DNA of 64,000 nt from Colimorpha sp045222295 (GCA_045222295.1 JBGUXP010000022.1:1-64000); one strand, 5' to 3'. Positions 28,144 through 37,397 are shown, counted from the first letter of the stretch. The notes: a model not told the origin generated them from the sequence alone. Made by a program: numbers and translations.

Positions 28144-30191
28144 ATACCGAGCCCATCCGCAAGCGCATGGAGGAGTTGGCCGAGGAAATCGACCGGCTGA
28201 ACTATGAGTATTATATGAATGATTGCTCTTTGGTGAGCGATTTCGAGTTCGATGCCATGTTGCGCGAACTGCAGGACTTGGAGCAACAATATCCCGATTT
28301 GGCATCGCCGCTGAGTCCGACCAAGCGTGTGGGGGGCGAGGTGAACAAGAATTTCCGCCAAGTGGAACACCGCTTTCCGATGCTTTCGCTTGGCAACACC
28401 TATTCCATAGCGGAGATTGAGGATTTCGAGGCTCGGACACGCAAGTTGCTCGTCGATAAGGAGTTTAGCTATACCTGCGAACTGAAGTACGACGGCGTGG
28501 CTATTGGCTTGACCTATCGTCACGGGCGGCTGGTGCAGGCGGTGACACGTGGTAACGGTGCCGTGGGCGACGATATCACCGTAAACGCAAAGACCATTAC
28601 CACCATCCCTTTGAAACTTAGGGGAGACTATCCCGACGACTTCGAGGCGAGGGGAGAGGTGGTCTATCCTTTCGAGGCCTTTGATGCCATGAACCGGCAG
28701 CGCGAGGAAGAGGGATTGGAGCCTTTTGCCAATCCTCGCAATGCTGCCAGTGGCAGTCTGAAGCTGCAGGACTCGGCCGAGTGTGCCAAGCGTAAGCTGA
28801 TGTTCTGCATGTACTTCATGATGGCTCCTGGCGGTGTGGAAATACCTGATACCCACTTCGGACGGTTGGAGTTTGCCCGCCAGATGGGTTTCAAGGTGCA
28901 ACCTTATATCAAGGAGTGCAAGGATATCAAGGAGATAAAAGATTTCATTGAATACTGGGACAAGGAGCGCTGGAACCTTCCCTTTGGCATCGACGGCATC
29001 GTCATTAAGGTTAACCAGACGCCACTGTGGGAGAGTCTGGGTTTGACGGCGAAGAGTCCACGTTGGGCTATTGCCTACAAATTCAAGGCAGAGCGGGTGA
29101 GTACTCCATTGGAAAGCATCAGCTACCAGGTGGGTCGCACAGGTGTCATCACGCCGGTGGCCAACCTCAGACCCGTGTGGCTGGGAGGCACCACGGTGAA
29201 GCGTGCCACGCTGGTCAATGCCGACTTCATTGCCAAGATGGATATCCATATCGGCGACAATCTTTTTATCGAGAAGGGAGGCGAGATAATCCCCAAGGTG
29301 GTGGGAGTGGACTTTGAACAGCGTTCCGAGGGTTCGATGCCGGTGGCATACATAGAGCGCTGCCCCGAATGCGGAACCCCTTTGGTGCGTGCTGAAGGTG
29401 AGGCTGGGCATTACTGTCCTAATGCCGACGGCTGTCATCCGCAGATTATTGGACGGCTGGAGCATTTTGTCGGTCGCAAGGCCATGGACATTGAGAGTCT
29501 GGGACCGGAGCGGTTGGAGATGCTCTACAAAGCAGGCTTGGTGAGGAATATCGCAGATATCTACGACCTAAAACGGGAGCAACTGATTGGCTTGGGAGCC
29601 GATCAGGAGGTCTCCAATGACTCCATGAAGTCGTCGAGCACGCTTCAGGACAAGAGTGCCGATAACCTGCTGGCAGCCATCGAGGCTTCGAAGCATGTGC
29701 CCTTCGAAAGGGTGCTTTTCGCACTGGGAATAAGATATGTGGGAGAGGTAGGCGCCAAGAAACTGGCACGCTACTTTAAGAACATCGACGCCCTGATGGG
29801 TGCCGATGTTGCCGAACTGGCCCAGGTGGAAGACGTGGGCGAGGTGACGGCGAAGGCGGTGAACGAGTGGTTCGCCAATCCGTTGCACCGCGAGATTATA
29901 ACCCGGCTGAGACAGGCTGGACTGAAAATGAGTGGGGAATGGAAAGTGGCGAGTGGAAAACTGGAGGGAATGTCTTTTGTCGTCAGTGGGGTCTTCGAAC
30001 ATTTCTCTCGCGAAGAAATCAAGGCCCACATAGAAAACCATGGCGGCAAAGTGTCAGGCTCTATCAGTGGAAAGACCACCTATTTGCTTGCAGGGGAGAG
30101 AATGGGGCCTGAGAAATTGAAGAAAGCAGAGAAGTTGGGTGTGAAAATTCTTCCGGAGAATGAATATTTGGAAATGGTTTCTGAGGGATGA
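28122..30191 (+). CDS. ligA: NAD-dependent DNA ligase LigA, with a repeat-derived linker
   Basis: 689 residues from ATG 28122 (MDLFSAIDTEPIRKRM); the upstream extension to 28083 lies inside dapF. The adenylation domain has the nucleotidyl Lys in CELKYDGVAI, and the four-Cys zinc finger is in CPECGTPL...HYCPNADGC. HhH repeats follow, and a BRCT domain covers about 618-689. The linker between HhH and BRCT reads KMSGEWKVASGK and is coded by a 7-bp repeat tract (29930-29964). LigA seals nicks at Okazaki junctions using NAD+. Its stop overlaps the start of the next gene by 4 nt. Confidence 0.97.
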   Translation: MDLFSAIDTEPIRKRMEELAEEIDRLNYEYYMNDCSLVSDFEFDAMLRELQDLEQQYPDLASPLSPTKRVGGEVNKNFRQVEHRFPMLSLGNTYSIAEIEDFEARTRKLLVDKEFSYTCELKYDGVAIGLTYRHGRLVQAVTRGNGAVGDDITVNAKTITTIPLKLRGDYPDDFEARGEVVYPFEAFDAMNRQREEEGLEPFANPRNAASGSLKLQDSAECAKRKLMFCMYFMMAPGGVEIPDTHFGRLEFARQMGFKVQPYIKECKDIKEIKDFIEYWDKERWNLPFGIDGIVIKVNQTPLWESLGLTAKSPRWAIAYKFKAERVSTPLESISYQVGRTGVITPVANLRPVWLGGTTVKRATLVNADFIAKMDIHIGDNLFIEKGGEIIPKVVGVDFEQRSEGSMPVAYIERCPECGTPLVRAEGEAGHYCPNADGCHPQIIGRLEHFVGRKAMDIESLGPERLEMLYKAGLVRNIADIYDLKREQLIGLGADQEVSNDSMKSSSTLQDKSADNLLAAIEASKHVPFERVLFALGIRYVGEVGAKKLARYFKNIDALMGADVAELAQVEDVGEVTAKAVNEWFANPLHREIITRLRQAGLKMSGEWKVASGKLEGMSFVVSGVFEHFSREEIKAHIENHGGKVSGSISGKTTYLLAGERMGPEKLKKAEKLGVKILPENEYLEMVSEG
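29930..29964. repeat. 7-bp tract in the ligA linker
   Basis: GAGTGGG, GAATGGA, AAGTGGC, GAGTGGA and AAACTGG, in the linker before the BRCT domain. Five 7-bp units (35 nt) are read without a stop. Confidence 0.75.
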
Positions 30192-31240
30192 AAAGGACGC
30201 TGGCGATAGTATGGGTGTTGCTGTCTGCCTTTGTTGGTAGGACACAAGAGACCTTGCACAGCTGGGATTTCTCCCTCAATGGGGGCTATATGATGCCAAA
30301 TAATCCAGCTTTCAGAGACAAGGCTTCTCCGACTTTGGGATTGGATGTCACTTGGTGGATCCGGGGAATAGATTCGTCCTTATGGCGTTGCCGCCGGGGA
30401 TACCCGTCTTTTGGCATCAAAGCCTCATATGCCCATATACCCAATTCGGTGGCGGGAAACCGTTTCGGACTTACTGGCCAGTTGCGGCAGCCTCTTGGCC
30501 GTGCTGAACACTGGGAATGGAGTGTAGGGTTGGGATTGTCGGCCTACACGCGTCCGCGCAGCATCACAGGCGATACCAACAACATCTTCATAGGCTCGTT
30601 AATCAACTGCTTGATAGATTTTGGAATCACCTATCGTCCGACAAACAGGTATTTCTTGTCGCTCCGTGTGCTGCATACCAGTAATGGTATGTTGATGTGG
30701 CCCAATATGGGTCTGAACTATTTTCAACTGGATTTTGGAACCACGTTTGGTCAGCGATACCCCAAAAGATATCCGCAAGAGGAGGCTTTCCCAAAATTCC
30801 ACGAAAGGGAGTTCGGCATCGCCTTCTCGCCTGGGGCCGTCATGTCGCGCGACCGCGAGTTCGGAGGCTATTATTTCTGTTACGACCTCTCTCTCTATTT
30901 TCAAAAATATACCAGCCCCCTGTTTGCTTTCGGAGGTGCAATGGACCTATGGTATAATTTCTGCGACACAAGACATTTGGACCGGGAAGAAGGGATCTAT
31001 AATATTCCACTCTATGTGAGTGCTATGGCGATGATGGAATGTTTCTGGGGGCCTCTGAGTCTCAAGGCAGGCATCGGTCCCAATATCGTGGTGTCGCCAC
31101 AGGTGACAATTCCTTTTTATGAAAGGGTAGGGGTTTACTACAACTTCAGCCGCAACTATCTCGGTGTGGCTGTCAACGCCCACGGTGGCCGTGTGGAATT
31201 CATCGAATGGACCTACGGCCGTCGTTTCCCGGTATTGTAG
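30188..31240 (+). CDS. PagL-like outer-membrane protein (acyloxyacyl hydrolase/lipid A deacylase family)
   Basis: 350 residues with a signal peptide (about 1-19). Beta strands follow each other through the whole length. The PagL-type catalytic segment is present: LHTSNGMLMWPNMGLNY at about 160-178, with His, Ser and the Asn/Gly pattern of the family. PagL enzymes remove a 3-O acyl chain from lipid A in the outer membrane; Bacteroidetes members are longer than the Proteobacterial ones and mostly uncharacterised. It starts inside the ligA stop codon (ATGA) and ends 3 nt before the convergent PPDK-like gene. Confidence 0.75.
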   Translation: MKRTLAIVWVLLSAFVGRTQETLHSWDFSLNGGYMMPNNPAFRDKASPTLGLDVTWWIRGIDSSLWRCRRGYPSFGIKASYAHIPNSVAGNRFGLTGQLRQPLGRAEHWEWSVGLGLSAYTRPRSITGDTNNIFIGSLINCLIDFGITYRPTNRYFLSLRVLHTSNGMLMWPNMGLNYFQLDFGTTFGQRYPKRYPQEEAFPKFHEREFGIAFSPGAVMSRDREFGGYYFCYDLSLYFQKYTSPLFAFGGAMDLWYNFCDTRHLDREEGIYNIPLYVSAMAMMECFWGPLSLKAGIGPNIVVSPQVTIPFYERVGVYYNFSRNYLGVAVNAHGGRVEFIEWTYGRRFPVL

Positions 31241-31243
31241 GGT

Positions 31244-33907
31244 CTATTCTTCCGATTTCTTAAGAATATCCTGTATGATGCTGGCTTTCCAGAGAGAGCT
31301 CATGTCGAAAATCTCCTCGATGGGACGGCTCAGTTTCTCGATAAGCAGGTGGGTGTTGTCCTGATGCTCCATTCGTTCAAGTTCATTGGCCACCTGTTCC
31401 CAGTTATGCTGGGAGTAGAGCAGGGGAACAAAGTTGTTCATGTCGAAATTCCTCACTACCATATTGTCTATGCCCTCGGTCTCGATACGTGAGTGGGCAC
31501 GGGCTAGCTTGATTTCTCCCACCTCTTGTAGCACCTGTTGGTATTTCTCGTAAAGCACATATTCGTTCATGAGAAATGCCACCAGTGTGTCTGAGAGACT
31601 GTTCCACATCTTGCGGGGTAAGGGTCGGGCAACGAAGCGGCCTATCATGAAACTGCCAGCGGTGAGACCGGAAAGGTTGTTCGCGCGACAGCGGTTAAAA
31701 AGGCGGCGGAAGAGATCGACCTTGTTACTGACAGTCAGGTGGTCAAAAAGGCGTCCCTGATCGTTATGGTCGCCCATGCGGCTTTGGAGCACCCCCTCGA
31801 CATACTCTTCAGGATGCTGCTCAAACCACGAGTTGACGATAACGGCGGCTTTCTTGGGCTGGTTTTGCAGGTTACAGCGGATGAGACGTGCCAGCTTGCT
31901 GATATCAGTGATATAGGAAACCTCGTTGGAGGTGACAATTTGCTGGTATTTCTCATAGGCATTCTTCATACGGTTGAAGAAGAGTTTCTCCTCGTCGTTG
32001 AGGTCGACCTCGGTGCCTTCAAGGTATTTGGTGAAGCGGGCAGGCTTGAATGCCGCCTGTCCTTTGTATATGCTCTGCCGCTTGGAACTGATGGTCAGCA
32101 TCTCGCCTTCGGCAATGGTAAGACCATCGGTGTTGACGATGGTGTTACCTTCAATACGGATGCCATAGGACTGGAGGTCCATGATGGCTGGGATTCCATA
32201 TCCGCGGCAGGCTGTAACGACATGGATAGCGGCTGGCATCATTGAAAGGATGGCATCCAGTTCGTTCAGTGTGATGGTGTCTTGGGGCACAAAGTGACTC
32301 TGACAGAGACACACATGCTCTCCTTTGCTTTTGTATTCATGCGATTTGGCTACCGAAAAACATAATCGCGCAGAGATGGCCGTGCGGGGTAGCACACTCA
32401 GTCCGTGGCCGAAGAACTCAAGTTGTGAGATGGTTTTGTCATCAATCGAGGCGGAGATAATCTGGCGGAGATGATAGGGCTTGATTAGGTCTAGAACGTT
32501 ATGATCGTCTATCAGCTCCTCATTGAGCATATCTATGGCTGAGATGAGAGCTGCTCGTCCCGTCATCTCCGAGGCATTGAGCTGGAGAACGGAGAATAGG
32601 CTTAACTGATGGGGCCGGCTTTCGACGGCGAACTCGATGGTGACAGGGGTTTTATACCGGCATTCAAGTTTTTTGAGCAGGGGGTCGAAGTGGTAGACGG
32701 CTGGAAATTGCTGCCGTATCTCGTTACGGTTTGTATAAGCGCGGTCTTCGGTGGTTACGTCGCCCGTCATGATTTCCTCGCCGAAAATGTTACGATAGCT
32801 CTCGATTTGTTTGCCCTCCCCGGTGCGCGAATGACGGCTGTAGAGAACACCTGGATAGCTGTCGTTATTTCCTATGGTCCACACCATGCGTTGCAGGATT
32901 AGGCTGGGATAGGCCTGCTTGCCTTGCATGAAGGTGAGGATGAGGTCGGGGTTGTTGAGGTAGAACTGGCGAACGAACTGTGTGAGACGCAGTGCTTGGT
33001 AATAGGCATCGGTAATAAGCCTCTTCTCGCCGGCAGCGATAATCTTGCTTTCAAGTTCGGAGATGCGGGAATGCTGGTCGTCGACAGTGAGTTTGATGTC
33101 AGTGGTGGAATACTGGTGGTCGATATTCAGCATCTCGCAAAGGGTGTGAAGAGTGCTGAGGTAGACTCGGTTGGCCATTGTCGGGGCAAAACTGGCCTTC
33201 AAAGCTTGGTAGGAGGTCTGCGTCACTCCGATGTTGAGCAGCGTGGGCATCAGGCCAGGAATGTACTGTGGCATTGCGCAGCGGATGGCAAAAACCAATG
33301 GATTGCGCACGTCGCCCAAGCGGCAGTTTGTCATTATCTCCAGATTGCGGATGGCCTTCTGGAGAAGTTCGGGCAGACGTTCGGGACTATTAAAAGATTT
33401 GGCCGTGAGGATGACGAAGTCGGGGACAGGGTAGCAGTTGTGGGTCAGGTCGAGAAGCATGTGTCCTTTGTAACTGATGGCTTCGTCGGTGAAGTCGGCA
33501 GAAGTGGTCAGGGTGGTGATGAGCTCGTCGGAGTCGTAAAGTGGATTGTTGTTGACGAATTCGATGCACTGTTTGCGGAAAGTGTTGCGAATCTCATCCA
33601 GCGAATGCTGCTCATCGTTGGAGAGAAGACCGTCGCGCTCGGCAACGAGCATCTCAAGGAACTGCTTCTGCTCCCCGTCACGCAGTTTCAACAACTGGTA
33701 CATATCATACCAGCGGGGTGGAAATTCGTGGACACTCTCCTCATTCCCTTCAAGGCGGTAGATAACCGTGCCCGGCTTGTTGCCTTCCAGCTGGTTCGCG
33801 GGGTCTTCACTGTCGTGGTCAAAAATCTCTCGTCCCTCGCGCGCAAAGAGGGTGACCATGTAGAAGTTGGGATAGCTTGCCCTGATGCGGAACCGACTGA
33901 TGCTCAT
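31244..33907 (-). CDS. Divergent PPDK/PEP-synthase-like protein lacking the C-terminal barrel
   Basis: 887 residues. The N-terminal half keeps landmarks of the pyruvate phosphate dikinase ATP-grasp part: YPVPDFVILTAKSF, NPLVFAIRCAMPQYIPGLMPTLLNIGV and NNDSYPGVLYSRHSRTGEGKQIESY. A swivelling phospho-His-type segment seems to be at about 590-670 (AIHVVTACRGYGIPAIMD). After it there are about 220 residues that do not look like the PEP-binding TIM barrel of PPDK. Many PPDK residues are altered (Arg and Asp changes in the nucleotide part), so activity is uncertain. A rifampin-phosphotransferase-like kinase on another substrate is a possibility. It reads with the TPR lipoprotein, def and yqgF. Confidence 0.7.
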   Translation of the reverse strand: MSISRFRIRASYPNFYMVTLFAREGREIFDHDSEDPANQLEGNKPGTVIYRLEGNEESVHEFPPRWYDMYQLLKLRDGEQKQFLEMLVAERDGLLSNDEQHSLDEIRNTFRKQCIEFVNNNPLYDSDELITTLTTSADFTDEAISYKGHMLLDLTHNCYPVPDFVILTAKSFNSPERLPELLQKAIRNLEIMTNCRLGDVRNPLVFAIRCAMPQYIPGLMPTLLNIGVTQTSYQALKASFAPTMANRVYLSTLHTLCEMLNIDHQYSTTDIKLTVDDQHSRISELESKIIAAGEKRLITDAYYQALRLTQFVRQFYLNNPDLILTFMQGKQAYPSLILQRMVWTIGNNDSYPGVLYSRHSRTGEGKQIESYRNIFGEEIMTGDVTTEDRAYTNRNEIRQQFPAVYHFDPLLKKLECRYKTPVTIEFAVESRPHQLSLFSVLQLNASEMTGRAALISAIDMLNEELIDDHNVLDLIKPYHLRQIISASIDDKTISQLEFFGHGLSVLPRTAISARLCFSVAKSHEYKSKGEHVCLCQSHFVPQDTITLNELDAILSMMPAAIHVVTACRGYGIPAIMDLQSYGIRIEGNTIVNTDGLTIAEGEMLTISSKRQSIYKGQAAFKPARFTKYLEGTEVDLNDEEKLFFNRMKNAYEKYQQIVTSNEVSYITDISKLARLIRCNLQNQPKKAAVIVNSWFEQHPEEYVEGVLQSRMGDHNDQGRLFDHLTVSNKVDLFRRLFNRCRANNLSGLTAGSFMIGRFVARPLPRKMWNSLSDTLVAFLMNEYVLYEKYQQVLQEVGEIKLARAHSRIETEGIDNMVVRNFDMNNFVPLLYSQHNWEQVANELERMEHQDNTHLLIEKLSRPIEEIFDMSSLWKASIIQDILKKSEE

Positions 33908-33916
33908 AAATTATCC

Positions 33917-34438
33917 TTATTTGCGTTTCTGGGCTTGGATGGCTGCCAGTTGCTCTTCTGGGGTCAGCCCCACGAGGGGCAGCATCTTCCGCGTGTCGGC
34001 TGCCAGCACATGGTCGGGGTAGTTGCTCACAAACTCCGTGTATGCCTCGCGTGCCAGGTCATACTGTTGGTTCGACTCATAGGCCTGACCTTTCAGAAAT
34101 TGGCAGATGGCGATATCCTCAAAACCTGGATAGAGGGTCATGAGGGTGTCGAGGGTGTTGATGCCGCTTTCGAAATTACCGGTGTTGATCTGTACCTCTG
34201 CGGTGCGTAGCATATAGATGGGCGCTAGGCTGTCATCAGGGAAATTGCTTACAAAGAGGTCGTAGAGGACGATGATATGGTTTGCCTTTGCGGTATCGGC
34301 CCCGAAGGCGTAATAGGCTATACGCTGTTCCTCGTTGCTGATGGAGTCGATGAGGGCATCATGGTCCGGCACCTCGTTTCTGTGGCCGCAAGCCACGGCC
34401 AGCAGCAGCCCTAGGGTATAAATCGTGATTTTTTTCAT
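33917..34438 (-). CDS. Small TPR-like lipoprotein
   Basis: 173 residues. The lipobox LAVAC at about 13-17 places a lipidated Cys at residue 17, so the protein should be anchored in the envelope. Helical repeats follow (AYYAFGADTAKANHIIVLYDLFVSNFPDDS, FESGINTLDTLMTLYPGFEDIA, YDLAREAYTEFVSNYPDHVLAADT), resembling the TPR units of the BamD/YfiO type but only three of them. It lies between def and the PPDK-like gene with gaps of 4 and 9 nt, so it belongs to one operon. Role unknown. Confidence 0.8.
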   Translation of the reverse strand: MKKITIYTLGLLLAVACGHRNEVPDHDALIDSISNEEQRIAYYAFGADTAKANHIIVLYDLFVSNFPDDSLAPIYMLRTAEVQINTGNFESGINTLDTLMTLYPGFEDIAICQFLKGQAYESNQQYDLAREAYTEFVSNYPDHVLAADTRKMLPLVGLTPEEQLAAIQAQKRK

Positions 34439-34442
34439 AGAA

Positions 34443-35000
34443 TTATCTTTTTTTCATTTTGTAATGCGTGCGAATCTTGCCCAGGGCGATATCATTTAGT
34501 CGGCGTTTAAGCATCGTGCGGCGCAGGCTGCTCAATCGGTCCGTGAACACTTTGCCGTCCAAATGGTCGATTTCATGCTGCGCGATGCGGGCAAAGAGTC
34601 CGTTGATTTCCTCCCTATGCTCCTCCCAGTTCTCGTCCCACCAGTGCATAACAATCGTGTCCGGCCGCAGCACATCCTCATGGATGTCAGGGACGCTCAG
34701 GCAGCCCTCGTTGAAATACTTCTTTTCCCCTTTGAACTCCTCTATCTCGGGGTTTATCAGCACATGCACATCGGTAGGCTCACCGTAGGTGTCCGTCTTT
34801 TCGTCGTACGGGCGAACTCCAATGGTTACCAGCCGGATGGATAGGTCCACCTGTGGAGCTGCCAATCCCACCCCGTCCGCGACATACATTGTCTCGAACA
34901 TATTGTCAATAAGTTCTTTCAGGTTCGGATAGTCTTTCCTAACAGGTTGCGCCACTTTGCGCAGGGTTGGATGGCCGTAGCCTATAATGGGTAAAATCAT
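34443..35000 (-). CDS. def: Peptide deformylase
   Basis: 185 residues. All three motifs are present: GVGLAAPQVD, EGCLSVPD (metal-binding Cys) and QHEIDHLDGKVF (the two metal-binding His and the catalytic Glu). It removes the formyl group from the N-terminal Met of new proteins and needs Fe2+ or another divalent ion. It lies 9 nt downstream of yqgF, a common Bacteroidetes order (yqgF-def-TPR). Confidence 0.97.
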   Translation of the reverse strand: MILPIIGYGHPTLRKVAQPVRKDYPNLKELIDNMFETMYVADGVGLAAPQVDLSIRLVTIGVRPYDEKTDTYGEPTDVHVLINPEIEEFKGEKKYFNEGCLSVPDIHEDVLRPDTIVMHWWDENWEEHREEINGLFARIAQHEIDHLDGKVFTDRLSSLRRTMLKRRLNDIALGKIRTHYKMKKR

Positions 35001-35009
35001 AATATCTAG

Positions 35010-35438
35010 TTAGTTGTTTTTTGTTGTTTCTGTTGTTTTTAAAAAATCCTGCAGCATGATGGTAGCGGATATTTGGTCGATCAAGCCTTTGTTTTGGCGT
35101 TGTCTCTTTTTTAGGCCGCTGTCTATCATGGTCTGGAAGGCAATCTTTGAGGTGAAGCGCTCGTCAATACGGGCAATCTTCTTGTCGGGGAAGGTCTGGG
35201 CGAGTTGGGCAACAAAGGGTTCGATATACTGCATCGACTCCGATGGGCTGTTATCCATGTGTTTAGCCACTCCCACCACGAAAATGTCCACCTCCTCGCG
35301 CGCGCAATAATCTTTAATATATTGGAGTAGGGAAGGGGTCTCCACTGTCGTGAGGGCGGTGGCAATAATGCGCACGGGGTCGGTCACCGCCAACCCCGTG
35401 CGTTTGGTTCCGTAGTCTATGGCCATTATTCGTCCCAT
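35010..35438 (-). CDS. yqgF: YqgF/RuvX-type Holliday junction resolvase-like nuclease
   Basis: 142 residues, RNase H-like fold. The acidic residues are in MAIDYGTKRTGLAVTD, in DERFTSK and in DQISATIML. The family takes part in pre-16S rRNA 5' processing (E. coli YqgF) and was first proposed to cut Holliday junctions. First gene of the yqgF-def-TPR lipoprotein-PPDK-like operon, directly after a tRNA gene on the same strand. Confidence 0.93.
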   Translation of the reverse strand: MGRIMAIDYGTKRTGLAVTDPVRIIATALTTVETPSLLQYIKDYCAREEVDIFVVGVAKHMDNSPSESMQYIEPFVAQLAQTFPDKKIARIDERFTSKIAFQTMIDSGLKKRQRQNKGLIDQISATIMLQDFLKTTETTKNN

Positions 35439-35484
35439 AACTTTATCCTTTCACTCCTCAGTCATCACTCAACACTTTCCTTTG

Positions 35485-35558
35485 TGGCCCCTCTCGGGTT
35501 CGAACCAAGGACCCGCTGATTATGAGTCAGCTGCTCTAACCAACTGAGCTAAGAGGCC
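35485..35558 (-). tRNA. tRNA with CAU anticodon (elongator Met, possibly Ile2)
   Basis: A complete cloverleaf: acceptor GGCCTCT/AGGGGCC, D arm GCTC...GAGC, anticodon arm GCTGA-CTCATAA-TCAGC, T arm CTTGG-TTCGAAC-CCGAG. Discriminator A; CCA is not encoded. The CAU anticodon reads Met, or Ile if C34 is changed to lysidine; the acceptor stem alone cannot decide. Transcribed towards yqgF. Confidence 0.93.
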
Positions 35559-35621
35559 AGTGCACAACTTCATGGAGTTAACTACCATCTGTCGGCCGAT
35601 TTCTTTCGCTAAAAGCGGGTG

Positions 35622-35629
35622 CAAAATTA
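35622..35629 (-). promoter_or_regulatory. -7 box of the tRNA/yqgF unit
   Basis: TAATTTTG on the minus strand, 64 nt before the tRNA. It faces the ilvE promoter divergently. Confidence 0.55.
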
Positions 35630-35682
35630 CTACTTTTTTCGGACATGGTAAAATTTTTTTTCATTTATCCATTTTTTATTCT

Positions 35683-35690
35683 TATTTTTG
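35683..35690 (+). promoter_or_regulatory. -7 box of ilvE
   Basis: TATTTTTG, 46 nt before the ATG at 35736. Confidence 0.55.
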
Positions 35691-35735
35691 CTGAATTGAA
35701 AATTAACAAAAAAACAACCTAAAAAATTGAACAAC

Positions 35736-36749
35736 ATGAATATAGATTGGCAAAACCTCCCCTTCGGTTACGTCAAAACCGACTACAACGTACGCTGCTA
35801 CTTCCGTAACGGCGAGTGGGGTGAAATCGAAACCTCCAGCTCCGAACACATCGAGATTCACATGGCTGCCTCGAGCCTCCACTATGGTCAGGAAGCCTTC
35901 GAAGGTCTCAAAGCTTATCGCTGCAAAGATGGCAAGATCCGCATCTTCCGTCCCGAAGCCAACGCTGAGCGTCTGCAGAGCACCTGTCGCGGCATCATGA
36001 TGCCCGAACTGCCCACCGAGAAGTTCGTCGAGATGTGCAAGAAGGTCATCAAGCTCAACGAGCGTTTCATTCCTCCCTATGGCACTGGCGCCAGCCTCTA
36101 TCTGCGTCCTTTGCTGATTGGTACCGGCATCACCGTGGGTGTGAAACCCGCCGACGAGTACCTCTTCGTCATCTTCGTCACCCCCGTTGGACCTTACTTC
36201 AAGGGCGGTTTCAAAGCCAACCCCTATGTCATCACTCGCAAGTACGACCGTTCTGCTCCCCTCGGCACCGGTATCTACAAAGTCGGTGGTAACTATGCCG
36301 CTTCCCTCAAGGCTCACGTCGAGGCTTGCCACGGTGGCCAGTACGCCTGCGAGTTCTATCTCGATGCCAAGGAAAAGAAATATGTCGACGAGGCTGGTGC
36401 TGCCAACTTCTTCGGCATCAAGGACGGTGCTTATATCACCCCGAAGAGCACTTCCATCCTGCCCTCCATCACCAACAAGAGTCTCATGCAGCTTGCCGAG
36501 GATATGGGCATGAAAGTCGAGCGTCGTCCCATCGACGTCGAGGAGCTCAGCACCTTCCAGGAGGCCGGTGCCTGCGGTACCGCCGCAGTCATCAGTCCCA
36601 TCGAGCGTCTTGACGACCCCGAGACTGGCAAGAGCTACGTCTTTGGGAAGGAGCCTGGTCCCTACAGCACCAAGCTTTACAACGCCCTCCGCGCCATCCA
36701 GCTCGGTGAGGCCGAGGATATCCACAACTGGAACACCATCATGGACTAA
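35736..36749 (+). CDS. ilvE: Branched-chain amino acid aminotransferase
   Basis: 337 residues from ATG 35736 (MNIDWQNLPFGY); the TTG start 9 nt earlier is less likely. Class IV PLP fold: the PLP Lys is the one in the strand preceding YVDEAGAANFFG (FYLDAKEKKYVDEAG), and TSILPSITNKS and GACGTAAVISP complete the cofactor site. Large-type IlvE as in Bacteroidetes. It makes or breaks Leu, Ile and Val with 2-oxoglutarate. Strong C-ending codon bias. A single-gene unit that ends at the shared terminator before gcvH. Confidence 0.96.
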   Translation: MNIDWQNLPFGYVKTDYNVRCYFRNGEWGEIETSSSEHIEIHMAASSLHYGQEAFEGLKAYRCKDGKIRIFRPEANAERLQSTCRGIMMPELPTEKFVEMCKKVIKLNERFIPPYGTGASLYLRPLLIGTGITVGVKPADEYLFVIFVTPVGPYFKGGFKANPYVITRKYDRSAPLGTGIYKVGGNYAASLKAHVEACHGGQYACEFYLDAKEKKYVDEAGAANFFGIKDGAYITPKSTSILPSITNKSLMQLAEDMGMKVERRPIDVEELSTFQEAGACGTAAVISPIERLDDPETGKSYVFGKEPGPYSTKLYNALRAIQLGEAEDIHNWNTIMD

Positions 36750-36754
36750 TCTGG

Positions 36755-36788
36755 TAGTTAAGTAGACAGTAGTTAAGTAGTTAAGACA
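36755..36788. repeat. TAGTTAAGTAG tract after ilvE
   Basis: TAGTTAAGTAG twice (36755 and 36770), followed by TTAAG. Part of the same kind of short-tract litter as elsewhere; the remaining gap up to 36919 holds no gene. Confidence 0.6.
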
Positions 36789-36919
36789 ATAGTATTAGTC
36801 TACAACATCGACAGGTACATTTGTCTTAACTACTGCCCGAACCGAAGGTCGGCGACTTTAAGGAGCCAAGGGCGATTGAAGCGATAACTACTCATCTACT
36901 TTAACTTCTACAAAAAAAA

Positions 36920-36945
36920 AGAAGCCGCCTTTCCGGGCGGCTTTC
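36920..36945. terminator. Bidirectional terminator between ilvE and gcvH
   Basis: AAGCCGCC pairs with GGCGGCTT around TTTCCG, with an A-run before and a T-run after. Confidence 0.85.
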
Positions 36946-36967
36946 TTTTTTCTGTTCGCTTTACGAA

Positions 36968-37345
36968 TTAGGCACCGATTTTGGAGGTATAGGCAGCGGC
37001 GTCCATCAGGGCGTCGATGTCGGCCATGTTCTCGGGTTTGATTTTGATAATCCAGCCATTGCCATAGGGGTCGGCGTTGATGGCGGAGGCATCATCCAGG
37101 GCGGCATTGAACTCAACGACTTCACCCTTTACGGGCATCAGCAGGTCAGCAACGGTCTTCACGGCCTCGACGCTACCGAAGGGCTCTCCAGCCTCCACGG
37201 TGTCGCCCTCGCAGGTCACGTCGACAAAGACGATGTCGCCAAGTTCATGCTGGGCGTAATCGGTGATACCAACGAAAGCAAATTCGCCTTCAATACGCAC
37301 CCATTCGTCGTCCTGGGTGTACTTCAGATTTGCAGGAATGTTCAT
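36968..37345 (-). CDS. gcvH: Glycine cleavage system H protein
   Basis: 125 residues, complete. The lipoylated Lys is in GSVEAVKTVADL, and the fold has the usual YTQDDEWVRIEG and VGITDYAQHELGDIVFVD. It shuttles the aminomethyl group between the P, T and L proteins of glycine cleavage and carries lipoyl groups. No other gcv gene is in the window, so it is a single-gene unit here. It is divergent from rho. Confidence 0.97.
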   Translation of the reverse strand: MNIPANLKYTQDDEWVRIEGEFAFVGITDYAQHELGDIVFVDVTCEGDTVEAGEPFGSVEAVKTVADLLMPVKGEVVEFNAALDDASAINADPYGNGWIIKIKPENMADIDALMDAAAYTSKIGA

Positions 37346-37389
37346 ACTATTATGTAATTAAATGTATTAATAATATAGTTTTCAAAGTG

Positions 37390-37397
37390 CAAAAGTA
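37390..37397 (-). promoter_or_regulatory. -7 box of gcvH
   Basis: TACTTTTG on the minus strand, 44 nt before the gcvH start. Confidence 0.55.

Noticed and set aside
28917..28950. Repeat tract in ligA coding for KDIKEIKDFI
   Set aside because: Only two loose units; the position is a normal variable part of the adenylation domain, so ordinary protein sequence explains it.
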